From: Zoogloea sp041904905
GTDB lineage: Bacteria; Pseudomonadota; Gammaproteobacteria; Burkholderiales; Rhodocyclaceae
Reading direction: 5' to 3'
DNA length: 64,000 bases
NCBI RefSeq assembly: GCF_041904905.1
Contig: NZ_JAYRMI010000010.1
Location: 19,219 to 83,218, forward strand
Under the pieces are notes generated by a model. The model was not told where the DNA came from. It saw only the letters and a list, made by a program, of their open reading frames with translations, and did not search any database. Position 1 is the first letter of the stretch, and each line of letters opens with the position of its first letter. The position numbers and the translations under genes are program-made. Shown here piece after piece: positions 15,442-23,077 of the stretch.

Positions 15442-17862
15442 TCAGCGGGCCGGAGGCTGGCGCAGGTTGAGGGCCAGCCAGGCCAGCAGCAGCAGGAAGA
15501 CGGTGATCCGGGGCATGTCGAGGAGGCTGTCCACCATGCCCACCGTCGCCAGCCCGACCAGCGCCGCCAGCAGGGTGGGCGCGTGGGCCTGCAGACGGGT
15601 GGGCCGGCGGACGAGGCACAGCAGCGCGCCGGCCAGGATCAGCAGCATCGCCACCGCCCCCAGCACGCCTTGCTCGACGAAGGCATGGACGAACAGGTTC
15701 TTGGCGTGCCACGGCAGGTGGTCCCGGTCGGAGCTGAAGAACCAGCGCGCGCCGCCGTCCTCGAAGCCGCCGTTGGCGACGAGGGGCCGGAGCTGGGCGT
15801 CGGTGAGTTCGATGTCGTCCAGGTCGATGGGCGTGGGCCCGGTGGTGCCCAGGGTGATCACGGTCGTCCGGGGCAGGCTGCCGACCGCGGCCATCAGCGG
15901 GTCGTCGAGCACGCGGGTCACCGTCGTCCAGTGCTTGCTGCCGGAGAGCGGCACCATCGCGCTGGCGCAGGGGTTGGCGTAGAGCAGGTGCTTGCGGCAC
16001 ACCTGCACGACCAGCTGGGTGTCGACCTCGCTGCGGGCCTTCAGGCGCAGCTGCAGCGGGGTGACGACGTCGGTCGGCAAGCGCTGGGTGAGCAGCACCA
16101 CCTCGTCGATGCTGCGCCCCTGGCGCGGGCCGGTGAGGCGCATCGCGCGGCCGCCGGGCTCGCCGACGAGGGCCAGCGAACCCGGCGTGGCCGGATCGGC
16201 AACCCGCCAGAAGTACACCTCGGGATAACGCCCGAGGCCCAGGCCGACCAGCGCATCCAGCGGCCCCTGCACGAAATCGAGGCTGCGCCCGGTGTGGCGG
16301 AGCCGGATCTCGGTGTCGGAGCCGGTGTTGGAGAGGCGGCTGCCCATGTAGTAGCCGCCCAGGGTGGTGACCACCATGCCGCCGACCGCCAGCGCCACCA
16401 GCAAGCCCTGGATGTCCTGCAGCCGCGGCTGCCACAGGGGCGTCCGGCCCAGCGCCTGACGGGTCAGCACCGCCAGCGCCAGCAGCGCGCCGCCCAGGCT
16501 GCCCATGAAGCGCGTCGGCGCGCTCCAGAAGGCGCTCACCAGCACCGTCGCCAGCGCCAGCGCCACCAGCAGCGCCAGCACCGCCACGCCGCCCACCCGC
16601 AGCCCGCGCGCCCGCAGCACCAGGAGCAGCGCCGCCAGCCCCCACAGGGCCGCGTAAGTCAGGTAGATGCCCTTCGGCAGCGCCAGCATGGCCACCGCGC
16701 CCCCCGCCGCCAGCACCGCCCCGCCGATCAGGCCCAGGGCGAAGCCGCCGGCCCGCATCCCCGCGATCGCGCTGCCCGCCGGCCACGCCAGCAGGGCCAG
16801 CCCGGTGAAGGCCAGCAGCGCCCGGTAGCCGCCCTCGGGGAAGATCAGCATCCCGCCGGCCAGCATCGCCAGCACCAGCCCGGCCACCACCGCCGGATGC
16901 CGCCGCGGGCGATCTGCCGTGCCCGGCGCCGCAGGGCGCCCCAGGCTGGCCACGCCCAGCGCCGCCATCGACACGAACAGCGCGCCATAGACGATCCGCG
17001 AGAAGGTGGTGAACATCGCGTAGACGCCCACCGCCACCACCGCCAGCGCCAGCGCCCGACCCACCACGCCGTGGGCGCGCCGGAAGCTCAGCACCGCGAA
17101 GGGGAAGCTCAGCATCAGCCACGCATCCAGCGCCGCGCCGCCCACGTGCATCTCCCAGAACAGGGCCGAGGTGCGGTAATCGGACGCGAAGTTGGTGAGA
17201 CCCGGAAAGGCCACCCGCTCCCACAGCGCGGCGGCGGCGCAGGTGGCAAAACCCAGGGTGAGGCCCAGGGTCAGCCGGTCCAGCGCCGCGTCGCCATCGC
17301 GCCGCACCGCCAGCTGCAGGAAGGGGATCAACGCGAAGGCCAGCAGGAAGCCCTTGCCCACCCGCAGCGCATTGACCGTGGTGTTGTAGCCGATCAGCGA
17401 CCCCGCTTCGAGCGCCGGCAGCGGCAGCCCGCCCCGCAGCCCGGCGACGGCCACGCTCGCCGCCAGCAGCCCGAACACCCCCAGCGCGCCGGCCCGCAGC
17501 TTGACGGGCGCCCGCCCGGCCAGGGTGGGCGGCGGCGGCGCGAAGGCCTCCCGCAGCCCCAGGGCGGCCAGGGTGACCAGGGCCAGCGCGTCGCTCTCGG
17601 TAAAGTGGATGTGCCCGCCCCACGGCGCCAGGTCCACCACCGGCCACAGGGCCGGCAGCAGCACCAGCCACAGGGCCGGGCGGATCGCCAGCGCCAGCCC
17701 ATAGGCCCCCAGCAGCACCCCGGCCACGCCCCGGTCGAGGGGGTAGGACGCGAACCACATCGACAGGGCGACGATGGCAAGCACGAACACCGATCCGCCA
17801 TACAGGCGGGCAGTGGGGCCGGAGCGGGGCGAAGCGGCGGAGGGGTGGGCGGTGGCGGTCAA
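15442..17862 (-). CDS. O-antigen-ligase/polymerase-like membrane protein with a large periplasmic insert
   Basis: An 806-residue polytopic protein with about 12-14 hydrophobic helices. The region around YAMFTTFSRIVYGALFVSMAAL matches the O-antigen ligase (Wzy_C) superfamily. Between helices, at about residues 525-720, lies a long hydrophilic segment (RLTGPRQGRSIDEVVLLTQRLPT ... FEDGGARWFFSSDRDHLPWHAKNLFVHAFVEQG) with carbohydrate-binding-like strands; its last part contains the His-rich periplasmic motif of ligases. It would join or polymerise glycan chains at the periplasmic face. No glycosyltransferases flank it here; only the beta-helix gene follows. Confidence 0.75.
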   Translation of the reverse strand: MTATAHPSAASPRSGPTARLYGGSVFVLAIVALSMWFASYPLDRGVAGVLLGAYGLALAIRPALWLVLLPALWPVVDLAPWGGHIHFTESDALALVTLAALGLREAFAPPPPTLAGRAPVKLRAGALGVFGLLAASVAVAGLRGGLPLPALEAGSLIGYNTTVNALRVGKGFLLAFALIPFLQLAVRRDGDAALDRLTLGLTLGFATCAAAALWERVAFPGLTNFASDYRTSALFWEMHVGGAALDAWLMLSFPFAVLSFRRAHGVVGRALALAVVAVGVYAMFTTFSRIVYGALFVSMAALGVASLGRPAAPGTADRPRRHPAVVAGLVLAMLAGGMLIFPEGGYRALLAFTGLALLAWPAGSAIAGMRAGGFALGLIGGAVLAAGGAVAMLALPKGIYLTYAALWGLAALLLVLRARGLRVGGVAVLALLVALALATVLVSAFWSAPTRFMGSLGGALLALAVLTRQALGRTPLWQPRLQDIQGLLVALAVGGMVVTTLGGYYMGSRLSNTGSDTEIRLRHTGRSLDFVQGPLDALVGLGLGRYPEVYFWRVADPATPGSLALVGEPGGRAMRLTGPRQGRSIDEVVLLTQRLPTDVVTPLQLRLKARSEVDTQLVVQVCRKHLLYANPCASAMVPLSGSKHWTTVTRVLDDPLMAAVGSLPRTTVITLGTTGPTPIDLDDIELTDAQLRPLVANGGFEDGGARWFFSSDRDHLPWHAKNLFVHAFVEQGVLGAVAMLLILAGALLCLVRRPTRLQAHAPTLLAALVGLATVGMVDSLLDMPRITVFLLLLAWLALNLRQPPAR

Positions 17863-18000
17863 GATCGGCAGCGCAGGGGACGACAGGAAGCGGGGATGCT
17901 AACCGATTCGAATGAAGCGCGGAGGCCCCGGCGCGCGTCCACCCTTGACCGGTGTCACGGCGCATCGCAGGATTGCGCATTCCGTCACGCCCGCCCGCCG

Positions 18001-18969
18001 ATGCCCACCCCTGCCGCCCCCGCCGAACCCACCCCGGCCCTGCGCACGCGCCCGCTGGTGGCCTGCCTGCTGGCGACGCGTCCGGCGTTTCTCGGCGTCA
18101 CCCTGTTCGCCTGCCTCATCGGGCTGGCCACCGCCCACGGCGGCGGCGCGATCATCGACCCGGCCAGGGCCCTGGTCACCGTGCTGTTCGCCCTGGTGGC
18201 CCACGCCGGCATCAACGTGCTCAACGATTTCTACGACGCCCGCAGCGGCGCCGACGCCGCCAACGCCGAGCGCCTCTTTCCCTTCACCGGCGGCAGCCGC
18301 TTCATCCAGAACGGCGTGCTCTCCGAAGCCGAAACCGGCCGCCTGGGCTGGACCCTGCTGGCCGCGGTGGTGCCGGCCGGGCTGTGGCTGGCGGCGCAAT
18401 CGGGGCCGGGGCTGATCCTCGTCGGGCTGGCCGGGCTGCTGCTGGGCTGGGCCTACACCGCACCGCCGCTGGCGCTGGTGTCCCGCGGGCTGGGCGAGCT
18501 GGCCGTGGCGGCCGGCTGGCTGATCGTCACGGTGGGCGCCGACTTCGTGCAACGCGGCGGCTTTGCGCCGGCACCGCTGCAGGCCGGGCTCTCCTACGCC
18601 CTGCTGGTGGCGGCGATCCTGTTCATCAACGAGTTCCCCGACCTGCGCGGCGACGCCGCCGCCGGCAAGCGCACGCTGGTCGTGCGCCTGGGGCCCCACA
18701 CCGCCAAGTGGGCCTATCTGGCGCTCACCGTCGTGGCCTACGGCTGGCTGGTGCTGATGGTGGGCCGCGACCGGCTGCCCCAGGGCGCCGCGGCCGCCGC
18801 GCTCAGCCTGATCCTGTCCTTCCGCGCCGCGCGCCACCTCCTCGCCCACGCCGACCGGCCCGCCGAACTCGCCCCCGCGATAAAACTGACCATCGCCGCC
18901 GCCCACCTGCACGGCCTCATCCTTGCCGCCACGCTGGCCTTCGGCCGCTGGCCGGGAGCCACCTCATGA
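18001..18969 (+). CDS. UbiA/MenA-family prenyltransferase
   Basis: A 322-residue membrane protein with about eight helices and both Asp-rich motifs of the UbiA superfamily: NDFYDARSGAD (about residues 76-86) and DLRGDAAAGKRT. These bind the Mg-diphosphate of a polyprenyl donor. The second motif and the overall order resemble MenA-type enzymes, but the acceptor cannot be told from sequence. The ATG at 18001 gives a normal N-terminus. The stop overlaps the next ATG (ATGA), so translation is coupled to the HAD gene. The preceding 138 bp hold the divergent start region shared with the polymerase gene. Confidence 0.8.
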   Translation: MPTPAAPAEPTPALRTRPLVACLLATRPAFLGVTLFACLIGLATAHGGGAIIDPARALVTVLFALVAHAGINVLNDFYDARSGADAANAERLFPFTGGSRFIQNGVLSEAETGRLGWTLLAAVVPAGLWLAAQSGPGLILVGLAGLLLGWAYTAPPLALVSRGLGELAVAAGWLIVTVGADFVQRGGFAPAPLQAGLSYALLVAAILFINEFPDLRGDAAAGKRTLVVRLGPHTAKWAYLALTVVAYGWLVLMVGRDRLPQGAAAAALSLILSFRAARHLLAHADRPAELAPAIKLTIAAAHLHGLILAATLAFGRWPGATS

Positions 18970-19646
18970 ACCTCACCCTGCCCTTCACCCCCGCCGAAAT
19001 CCGCGGCGTCATCTTCGACATGGACGGCCTGCTCCTCGACAGCGAGCGGGTAGCCCTCGCCACCGTGGCCGAAGCCGCCGCCGAGCTGGGCCTGGAATGG
19101 CGCTACGAGGTGGGGCTGGCGATGGTCGGCCTCAACTCGAAGGACGGCCCCGCGGTGATCCGCCGCCACCTGGGCGACGACTACCCCACCGCCGCCCTGT
19201 ACGACACCTTCGGGCGGATCTACGAGGCCGCCATCGTCGCCGGCCGCATCCCGGTGAAAGGCGGCGCCGCCGAGCTGTTCGACCAGCTCGACCGCCGCGC
19301 CCTGGGCCGCGTGGTGGCCACCTCCACCCGCCGCTCCCGGGCCGAGCCCAAGCTCGCCGCGGTGGGCCTCCTGCCGCGGGTGCACGGCATGGTGTGCGGC
19401 GACGAGGTCGTCCGCGGCAAGCCCGCGCCCGACATCTACTTCGCCGCCGCCGCGCGCCTGGGCCTGCCGATCGAGCACTGCCTGGTGCTGGAAGACTCCA
19501 ACGCCGGCGTGCGCGGCGCCCTGGCCGCCGGCGCCCGGGTGGTGATGGTGCCCGACCTCCTCCAGCCCGCCGACGGCGTGCGCGCCGCCGGCGTGCCGGT
19601 AGCCGCCAGCCTCCACGACCTCGCCGGCTTCTTCGCCGCGGGCTGA
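18966..19646 (+). CDS. HAD-superfamily hydrolase (beta-phosphoglucomutase/phosphatase-like)
   Basis: A 226-residue soluble enzyme with HAD motif I (IFDMDGLLLDSE, nucleophile Asp near residue 18), motif II (VVATSTRRSR), motif III Lys (RGKPAPDIY) and motif IV (VLEDSNAGVRGALAAGARVVMVPD). The cap domain is of the small alpha-helical subclass I type. It is a phosphatase or phosphomutase acting on a small phosphorylated substrate, not specified by sequence. It overlaps the prenyltransferase stop by 4 nt. Confidence 0.9.
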   Translation: MNLTLPFTPAEIRGVIFDMDGLLLDSERVALATVAEAAAELGLEWRYEVGLAMVGLNSKDGPAVIRRHLGDDYPTAALYDTFGRIYEAAIVAGRIPVKGGAAELFDQLDRRALGRVVATSTRRSRAEPKLAAVGLLPRVHGMVCGDEVVRGKPAPDIYFAAAARLGLPIEHCLVLEDSNAGVRGALAAGARVVMVPDLLQPADGVRAAGVPVAASLHDLAGFFAAG

Positions 19647-19649
19647 CCC

Positions 19650-19964
19650 ATGCTGCGCGCCACCGCCCTCCTCGCCCTGCTCGCCGCCGCCCCGGCCCAC
19701 GCCGACGCGCCGGGCTCCACCGCCTTCTGCCTGTTCCCCCTGCCCCCCGACAACGCCACCCAGCGGCACATCAATCTGGGTATCGTTCAATATGTCGACC
19801 TGCGGGCCGACGAAGTGCGGATCGCCTTCGGTGGCGGCAACCTGGGCAGCGGCCACGAGGCCCGCATCCCGGTAAAGAGCCGCGACGAAGCCGACGCCGT
19901 GCTCGCCCGGCTGCGCGAAACCGCCATCCGCTGTGCCCAACCCACCACCGGAGCCACGCCATGA
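19650..19964 (+). CDS. small secreted hypothetical protein
   Basis: A 104-residue protein, not recognised as a known family. It has a signal peptide (MLRATALLALLAAAPAHA) and a mature part with two cysteines (FCLFPLPP and IRCAQ), which may form a disulfide. It starts 4 nt after the HAD gene and its last codon overlaps the GST start (ATGA), so it belongs to the operon. Codon usage matches its neighbours. Probably periplasmic. Confidence 0.65.
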   Translation: MLRATALLALLAAAPAHADAPGSTAFCLFPLPPDNATQRHINLGIVQYVDLRADEVRIAFGGGNLGSGHEARIPVKSRDEADAVLARLRETAIRCAQPTTGATP

Positions 19965-20572
19965 AACTCGTCGGAATGCTCGATTCGCCCTTCGTCCGCC
20001 GCACCTTCATCAGCGCCCGGATGCTCGGCGTGCCCTTCGAGCACCAGTCCCTGTCGGTGTTTCGCAACTTCGCCGAGTTCCACGCCATCAACCCGCTGGT
20101 CAAGGCCCCCACCCTGGTGCTGGACGACGGCGGCGTGATGGTGGACAGCAGCGTCATCATCGACTGGTTCGAGCGCACCGCCGCCCCCGGCAAGACCCTG
20201 CTGCCCGCCGACCCGGCCCGCCTGCTGCGCTGCCTGCAGCTCACCGGCTGGGGCCTCGCCGCCGCCGAGAAGAGCGTCCAGCGCTACTACGAGACCAAGG
20301 TGCGCCCCGAGGCCACCCGTCACCCCGACTGGATCGAGCGGGTCAGCGGCCAGATCCGCGACACCTACGCCCTCATCGACCGCCACGTGGGCCAGGACGA
20401 CTGGCTGTGCGGCGACCGCCCCACCCAGGCCGACATCACCGTGGCCGTCGCCTGGCGCTTCACCCACCACACCGCCCCGGGCCTGGTGGACGCCAGCGAC
20501 TACCCCCACCTCGCCGGCCTCGCCGCCCAGGCCGAGGGCCTGCCGGCCTTCCGCGCCGCCGCCTACGACTGA
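19961..20572 (+). CDS. glutathione S-transferase family protein
   Basis: A 203-residue protein with an N-terminal thioredoxin-like domain (MKLVGMLDSPFVRRTFISARMLGVPFEHQ; the cis-Pro region KAPTLVLDDG; and VMVDSSVIIDWFE, the glutathione gamma-glutamyl binding part) and an all-helical C-terminal domain with the conserved Asp of the N-capping box (PTQADITVAVAWRF). A role in conjugation or peroxide detoxification is family knowledge only. It is followed after 12 nt by ruvA. Confidence 0.9.
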   Translation: MKLVGMLDSPFVRRTFISARMLGVPFEHQSLSVFRNFAEFHAINPLVKAPTLVLDDGGVMVDSSVIIDWFERTAAPGKTLLPADPARLLRCLQLTGWGLAAAEKSVQRYYETKVRPEATRHPDWIERVSGQIRDTYALIDRHVGQDDWLCGDRPTQADITVAVAWRFTHHTAPGLVDASDYPHLAGLAAQAEGLPAFRAAAYD

Positions 20573-20584
20573 ACGAAAGCCCCC

Positions 20585-21172
20585 ATGATCGGACGCATCA
20601 CCGGCCGCCTGGCCGAGAAGAACCCACCCCAGATCCTCGTCGACGTAAACGGCGTCGGCTACGAGCTGGAGGTGCCCATGAGCACCTTCTACGGCCTGCC
20701 CGCCACCGGCCAGACGGTCAGCCTCGCCACCCACCTCGCGGTGCGCGAGGACGGCCATTTTTTGTACGGCTTCGCCAGTGAGGACGAGCGCGCCACCTTC
20801 CGCCAGCTCCTCAAGGTGGCCGGCATCGGCGCCCGCACCGCGCTGGCGGTACTCTCCGGGCTGTCGGTCACCGATCTGGCCCAGGCCATCGCCCTGCAGG
20901 AATCCGGCCGCCTCATCAAGATCCCCGGCATCGGCAAGAAGACCGCCGAACGCCTGCTACTTGAGCTACGCGACAAGCTGCCCAAGGCCCTCCCCGGCCT
21001 CGCCGCCCAGGCCGCCGCGCAACCCGGCGACGACCGGGCCGACATCGTCAACGCCCTGCTGGCCCTGGGCTACAACGAGAAGGAAGCCCTCGGCGCGGTC
21101 AAGCAGCTGCCCGACGGCGTGGGCGTGTCGGACGGCATCCGCCAGGCGCTCAAGGGGCTCTCCAAGGCATGA
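20585..21172 (+). CDS. ruvA: Holliday junction branch migration protein RuvA
   Basis: A 195-residue protein. N-terminal OB domain (MIGRITGRLAEKNPPQILVDVNGVGYELEVPMSTFY), two helix-hairpin-helix motifs (LLKVAGIGARTALAVLSG and LIKIPGIGKKTAERLLLELRDK) and domain III (DIVNALLALGYNEKEALGAV) that contacts RuvB. RuvA tetramers hold the four-way junction and recruit RuvB hexamers. The usual ruvC is not upstream and ruvB is 4.5 kb away, separated by four other genes, so the classical ruvAB operon is interrupted. Confidence 0.97.
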   Translation: MIGRITGRLAEKNPPQILVDVNGVGYELEVPMSTFYGLPATGQTVSLATHLAVREDGHFLYGFASEDERATFRQLLKVAGIGARTALAVLSGLSVTDLAQAIALQESGRLIKIPGIGKKTAERLLLELRDKLPKALPGLAAQAAAQPGDDRADIVNALLALGYNEKEALGAVKQLPDGVGVSDGIRQALKGLSKA

Positions 21173-21660
21173 GCGGCAGACTCCAACAGGGCTTCACCCG
21201 CAACGTGAAGCTCGGCGCCGGCACCCTGCGCCTGCTCATGAACCTGTGGCCGCCCTTCATCGGCGCCGGCATCCACGTGGAGCGCCTGTCGCCCGACTAC
21301 ACCGAAGCGGTGGTGCGGATGCGCCTGGGGCTCTTCAACCGCAACCACATGGGCACCCACTTCGGCGGCTCGCTGTACGCCATGACCGACCCCTTCTTCG
21401 CCCTGCTCGTCCTGCACCAGCTCGGCAGCGGCTACGTGGTGTGGGACAAGGCCTCGCGCATCGACTACAAGCTCCCCGGCCGCGGCACCGTGCGCGCCAC
21501 CTTCCGCGTCACGCCGGCGCAGGTCGAAGCCATCCGCCACGCCACCGCCGGCGGAGACAAGCACGAGCCGGTGTTCACGGTGGACGTGGTCAACCGAAAG
21601 GGCGAGGTGGTGGCAACGGTGGAGAAGACGGTTTATGTGAGGCGGAAGCCGACGGCTTAG
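21169..21660 (+). CDS. DUF4442 hotdog-fold protein
   Basis: A 163-residue protein of the DUF4442 (thioesterase-like, hotdog) family. MNLWPPFIGAGIHVERLSPDYTEAVVRM and NRNHMGTHFGGSLYAMTDPFF are diagnostic; they resemble PaaI/YbgC-type active-site loops. It may hydrolyse or bind an acyl-CoA. The ATG overlaps the ruvA stop (ATGA). Its stop overlaps the convergent TPR gene stop by 3 nt, so the right end of the ruvA unit meets the ATPase/TPR cassette exactly at the two stop codons. Confidence 0.85.
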   Translation: MSGRLQQGFTRNVKLGAGTLRLLMNLWPPFIGAGIHVERLSPDYTEAVVRMRLGLFNRNHMGTHFGGSLYAMTDPFFALLVLHQLGSGYVVWDKASRIDYKLPGRGTVRATFRVTPAQVEAIRHATAGGDKHEPVFTVDVVNRKGEVVATVEKTVYVRRKPTA

Positions 21661-23072
21661 GCGGGGTCGTCGAGGCGCTTGAGCCAGGCTTCGATGGCGG
21701 CGATTTCCCCGGGCAGCTTCAGCCGGCGGGCGTCGGCGAGGGCGAGGGCGAACAGCCGGCGGGCCTCGGCGCGGTCGCCGGGGGCGTTGCGCTTCAGGAG
21801 CGTGATGCCGATATTGGCGCGGGCCACCAGCATAAAGCGCACGTCACCCAGCTTTTCATAGACCGGCAGTTCTTCTTCGGTCTGGATACGCAGCGCCTCA
21901 TCGAGCTGGCCCCGCGCCATCAGGATGTCCGCGATCTTGCCCTGGGTCACCGCCTTCGAGCGCACGTCACCCAGTTTTTCATAGACCGGCAGCTCTTCTT
22001 CGGTCCGGATGCGCAGCGCCTCGTCCAGTTCGCCCCGCGCCATCAGGATGTCCGCGATCTGGCCCTGGGTCACCGCCTTCTCGCGCACGTCACCCAGCTT
22101 TTCATACACCGGCAATTGTTCTTCGGTCAGGATGCGCAGCGCCTCGTCCAGTTCGCCCCGCGCCATCAGGATGTCCGCGATCTTGCCCTGGGTCACCGCC
22201 TTCGAGCGCACGTCACCCAGCTTTTCAAAGGCCGGCAGTTGTTCTTCGGTCCGGATACGGAGCGCTTCGTCCAGTTCGCCCCGAAATTGCAGGATGTCCG
22301 CCACACGCGCCTGCACCAAGGCCCGTCCAGACTCATCGTCGGACAGCATCGGCAGCAGTTGCTGCCGCAACACCTGCAAGGCCTCATCGAGGCGCCCCAC
22401 GACAACGAGGATGTCCGCCAACTCCAGCAACAGATCGCGCCGCAACTCGGCACGCTTGATGTGCGCCAGCACCTGCTCCAGTTCGGCAAGCCGCGCATCC
22501 TTCTCTTCGCGGGACATGCCCCACACCTCAAGCCAACTCCGAGCAACCGGCGGTGACACACCGATCGGTTCGGACACCTCGCCCGCCCCCTCGAACGCCA
22601 CCACCCCAGACCGCCAGGACCACACATCCGGCGCGCCGCGGGCGAGTTCGGTGACGGTGGCCTCCGGCAGCCACCACAGCAAGGACGCAGGCACCTGGGC
22701 GGCAAGGGCATTGCGGTGCAGGTTGAGTTCGGCGATGCGGTCGGGCTTCAGCCAGCCGTCGCCATTGACGAGATGCACGATGGCGTCGGCGCCCGCTTCG
22801 GCGTGGAGCCACGCCTCAAGGCTGGGCACATCGGCAGGCGCGGCGGCGGACAGGCCGTATTCGGCGAGATCGACCCGCAGCATCGGCCGCCCCGTCAGGC
22901 CGGGCTCGCCTTCCAGCCGCGCGATGAGGCGGTCCCGCTCACGGGGCGCCGGGCAGACCAGCACATAGAACTGAAAGCCCTTCTTGACCGCCAGCAGCCG
23001 GGCCAGCCGGGCCAGCCCCGCTTCGTTGGCGGGCAGGATCGCCGCAGACGCAGGCGGCAGCGGTGCGATCAT
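21657..23072 (-). CDS. TPR protein with an N-terminal NTPase-like (STAND-type) domain lacking a P-loop
   Basis: A 471-residue protein. Residues ~15-160 form a globular domain (GFQFYVLVCPAPRERDRLIARLEG ... LNLHRNALAAQVPASLLWWLPEATVTEL...APDVWSWRSGVVAFE). I recognise this as the leader of many bacterial TPR proteins, similar to an inactive STAND/NTPase domain, but I see no Walker A. From ~190 come TPR-like repeats, the last four nearly identical 41-residue units (ADILMARGELDEALRI). The ATG lies 5 nt after the ATPase gene stop. I infer a sensor/scaffold partner of that ATPase, possibly in a conflict or defence system. Function is unproven. Confidence 0.7.
   Translation of the reverse strand: MIAPLPPASAAILPANEAGLARLARLLAVKKGFQFYVLVCPAPRERDRLIARLEGEPGLTGRPMLRVDLAEYGLSAAAPADVPSLEAWLHAEAGADAIVHLVNGDGWLKPDRIAELNLHRNALAAQVPASLLWWLPEATVTELARGAPDVWSWRSGVVAFEGAGEVSEPIGVSPPVARSWLEVWGMSREEKDARLAELEQVLAHIKRAELRRDLLLELADILVVVGRLDEALQVLRQQLLPMLSDDESGRALVQARVADILQFRGELDEALRIRTEEQLPAFEKLGDVRSKAVTQGKIADILMARGELDEALRILTEEQLPVYEKLGDVREKAVTQGQIADILMARGELDEALRIRTEEELPVYEKLGDVRSKAVTQGKIADILMARGQLDEALRIQTEEELPVYEKLGDVRFMLVARANIGITLLKRNAPGDRAEARRLFALALADARRLKLPGEIAAIEAWLKRLDDPA
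21838..22329 (-). repeat. four tandem 123-bp repeats inside the TPR gene
   Basis: Units begin at 21838, 21961, 22084 and 22207, each recognisable by CGCACGTCACCCAG on the plus strand, with a period of exactly 123 bp (41 codons). The first three are almost identical at DNA level; the fourth diverges at its far end (CGAAATTGCAGG instead of CGCGCCATCAGG). Recent duplication or gene conversion is likely, and the in-frame period lets the repeat number vary without breaking the gene. Confidence 0.9.
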
Positions 23073-23077
23073 CGGCG

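Noticed and set aside
14464..18000. A very long open frame on the plus strand antisense to the beta-helix and polymerase genes
   Set aside because: Its product is Ala/Gly/Gln/His-rich without any domain until 18001. It is open because of high GC codon bias in the real minus-strand genes. Only the part from 18001 is a real gene.
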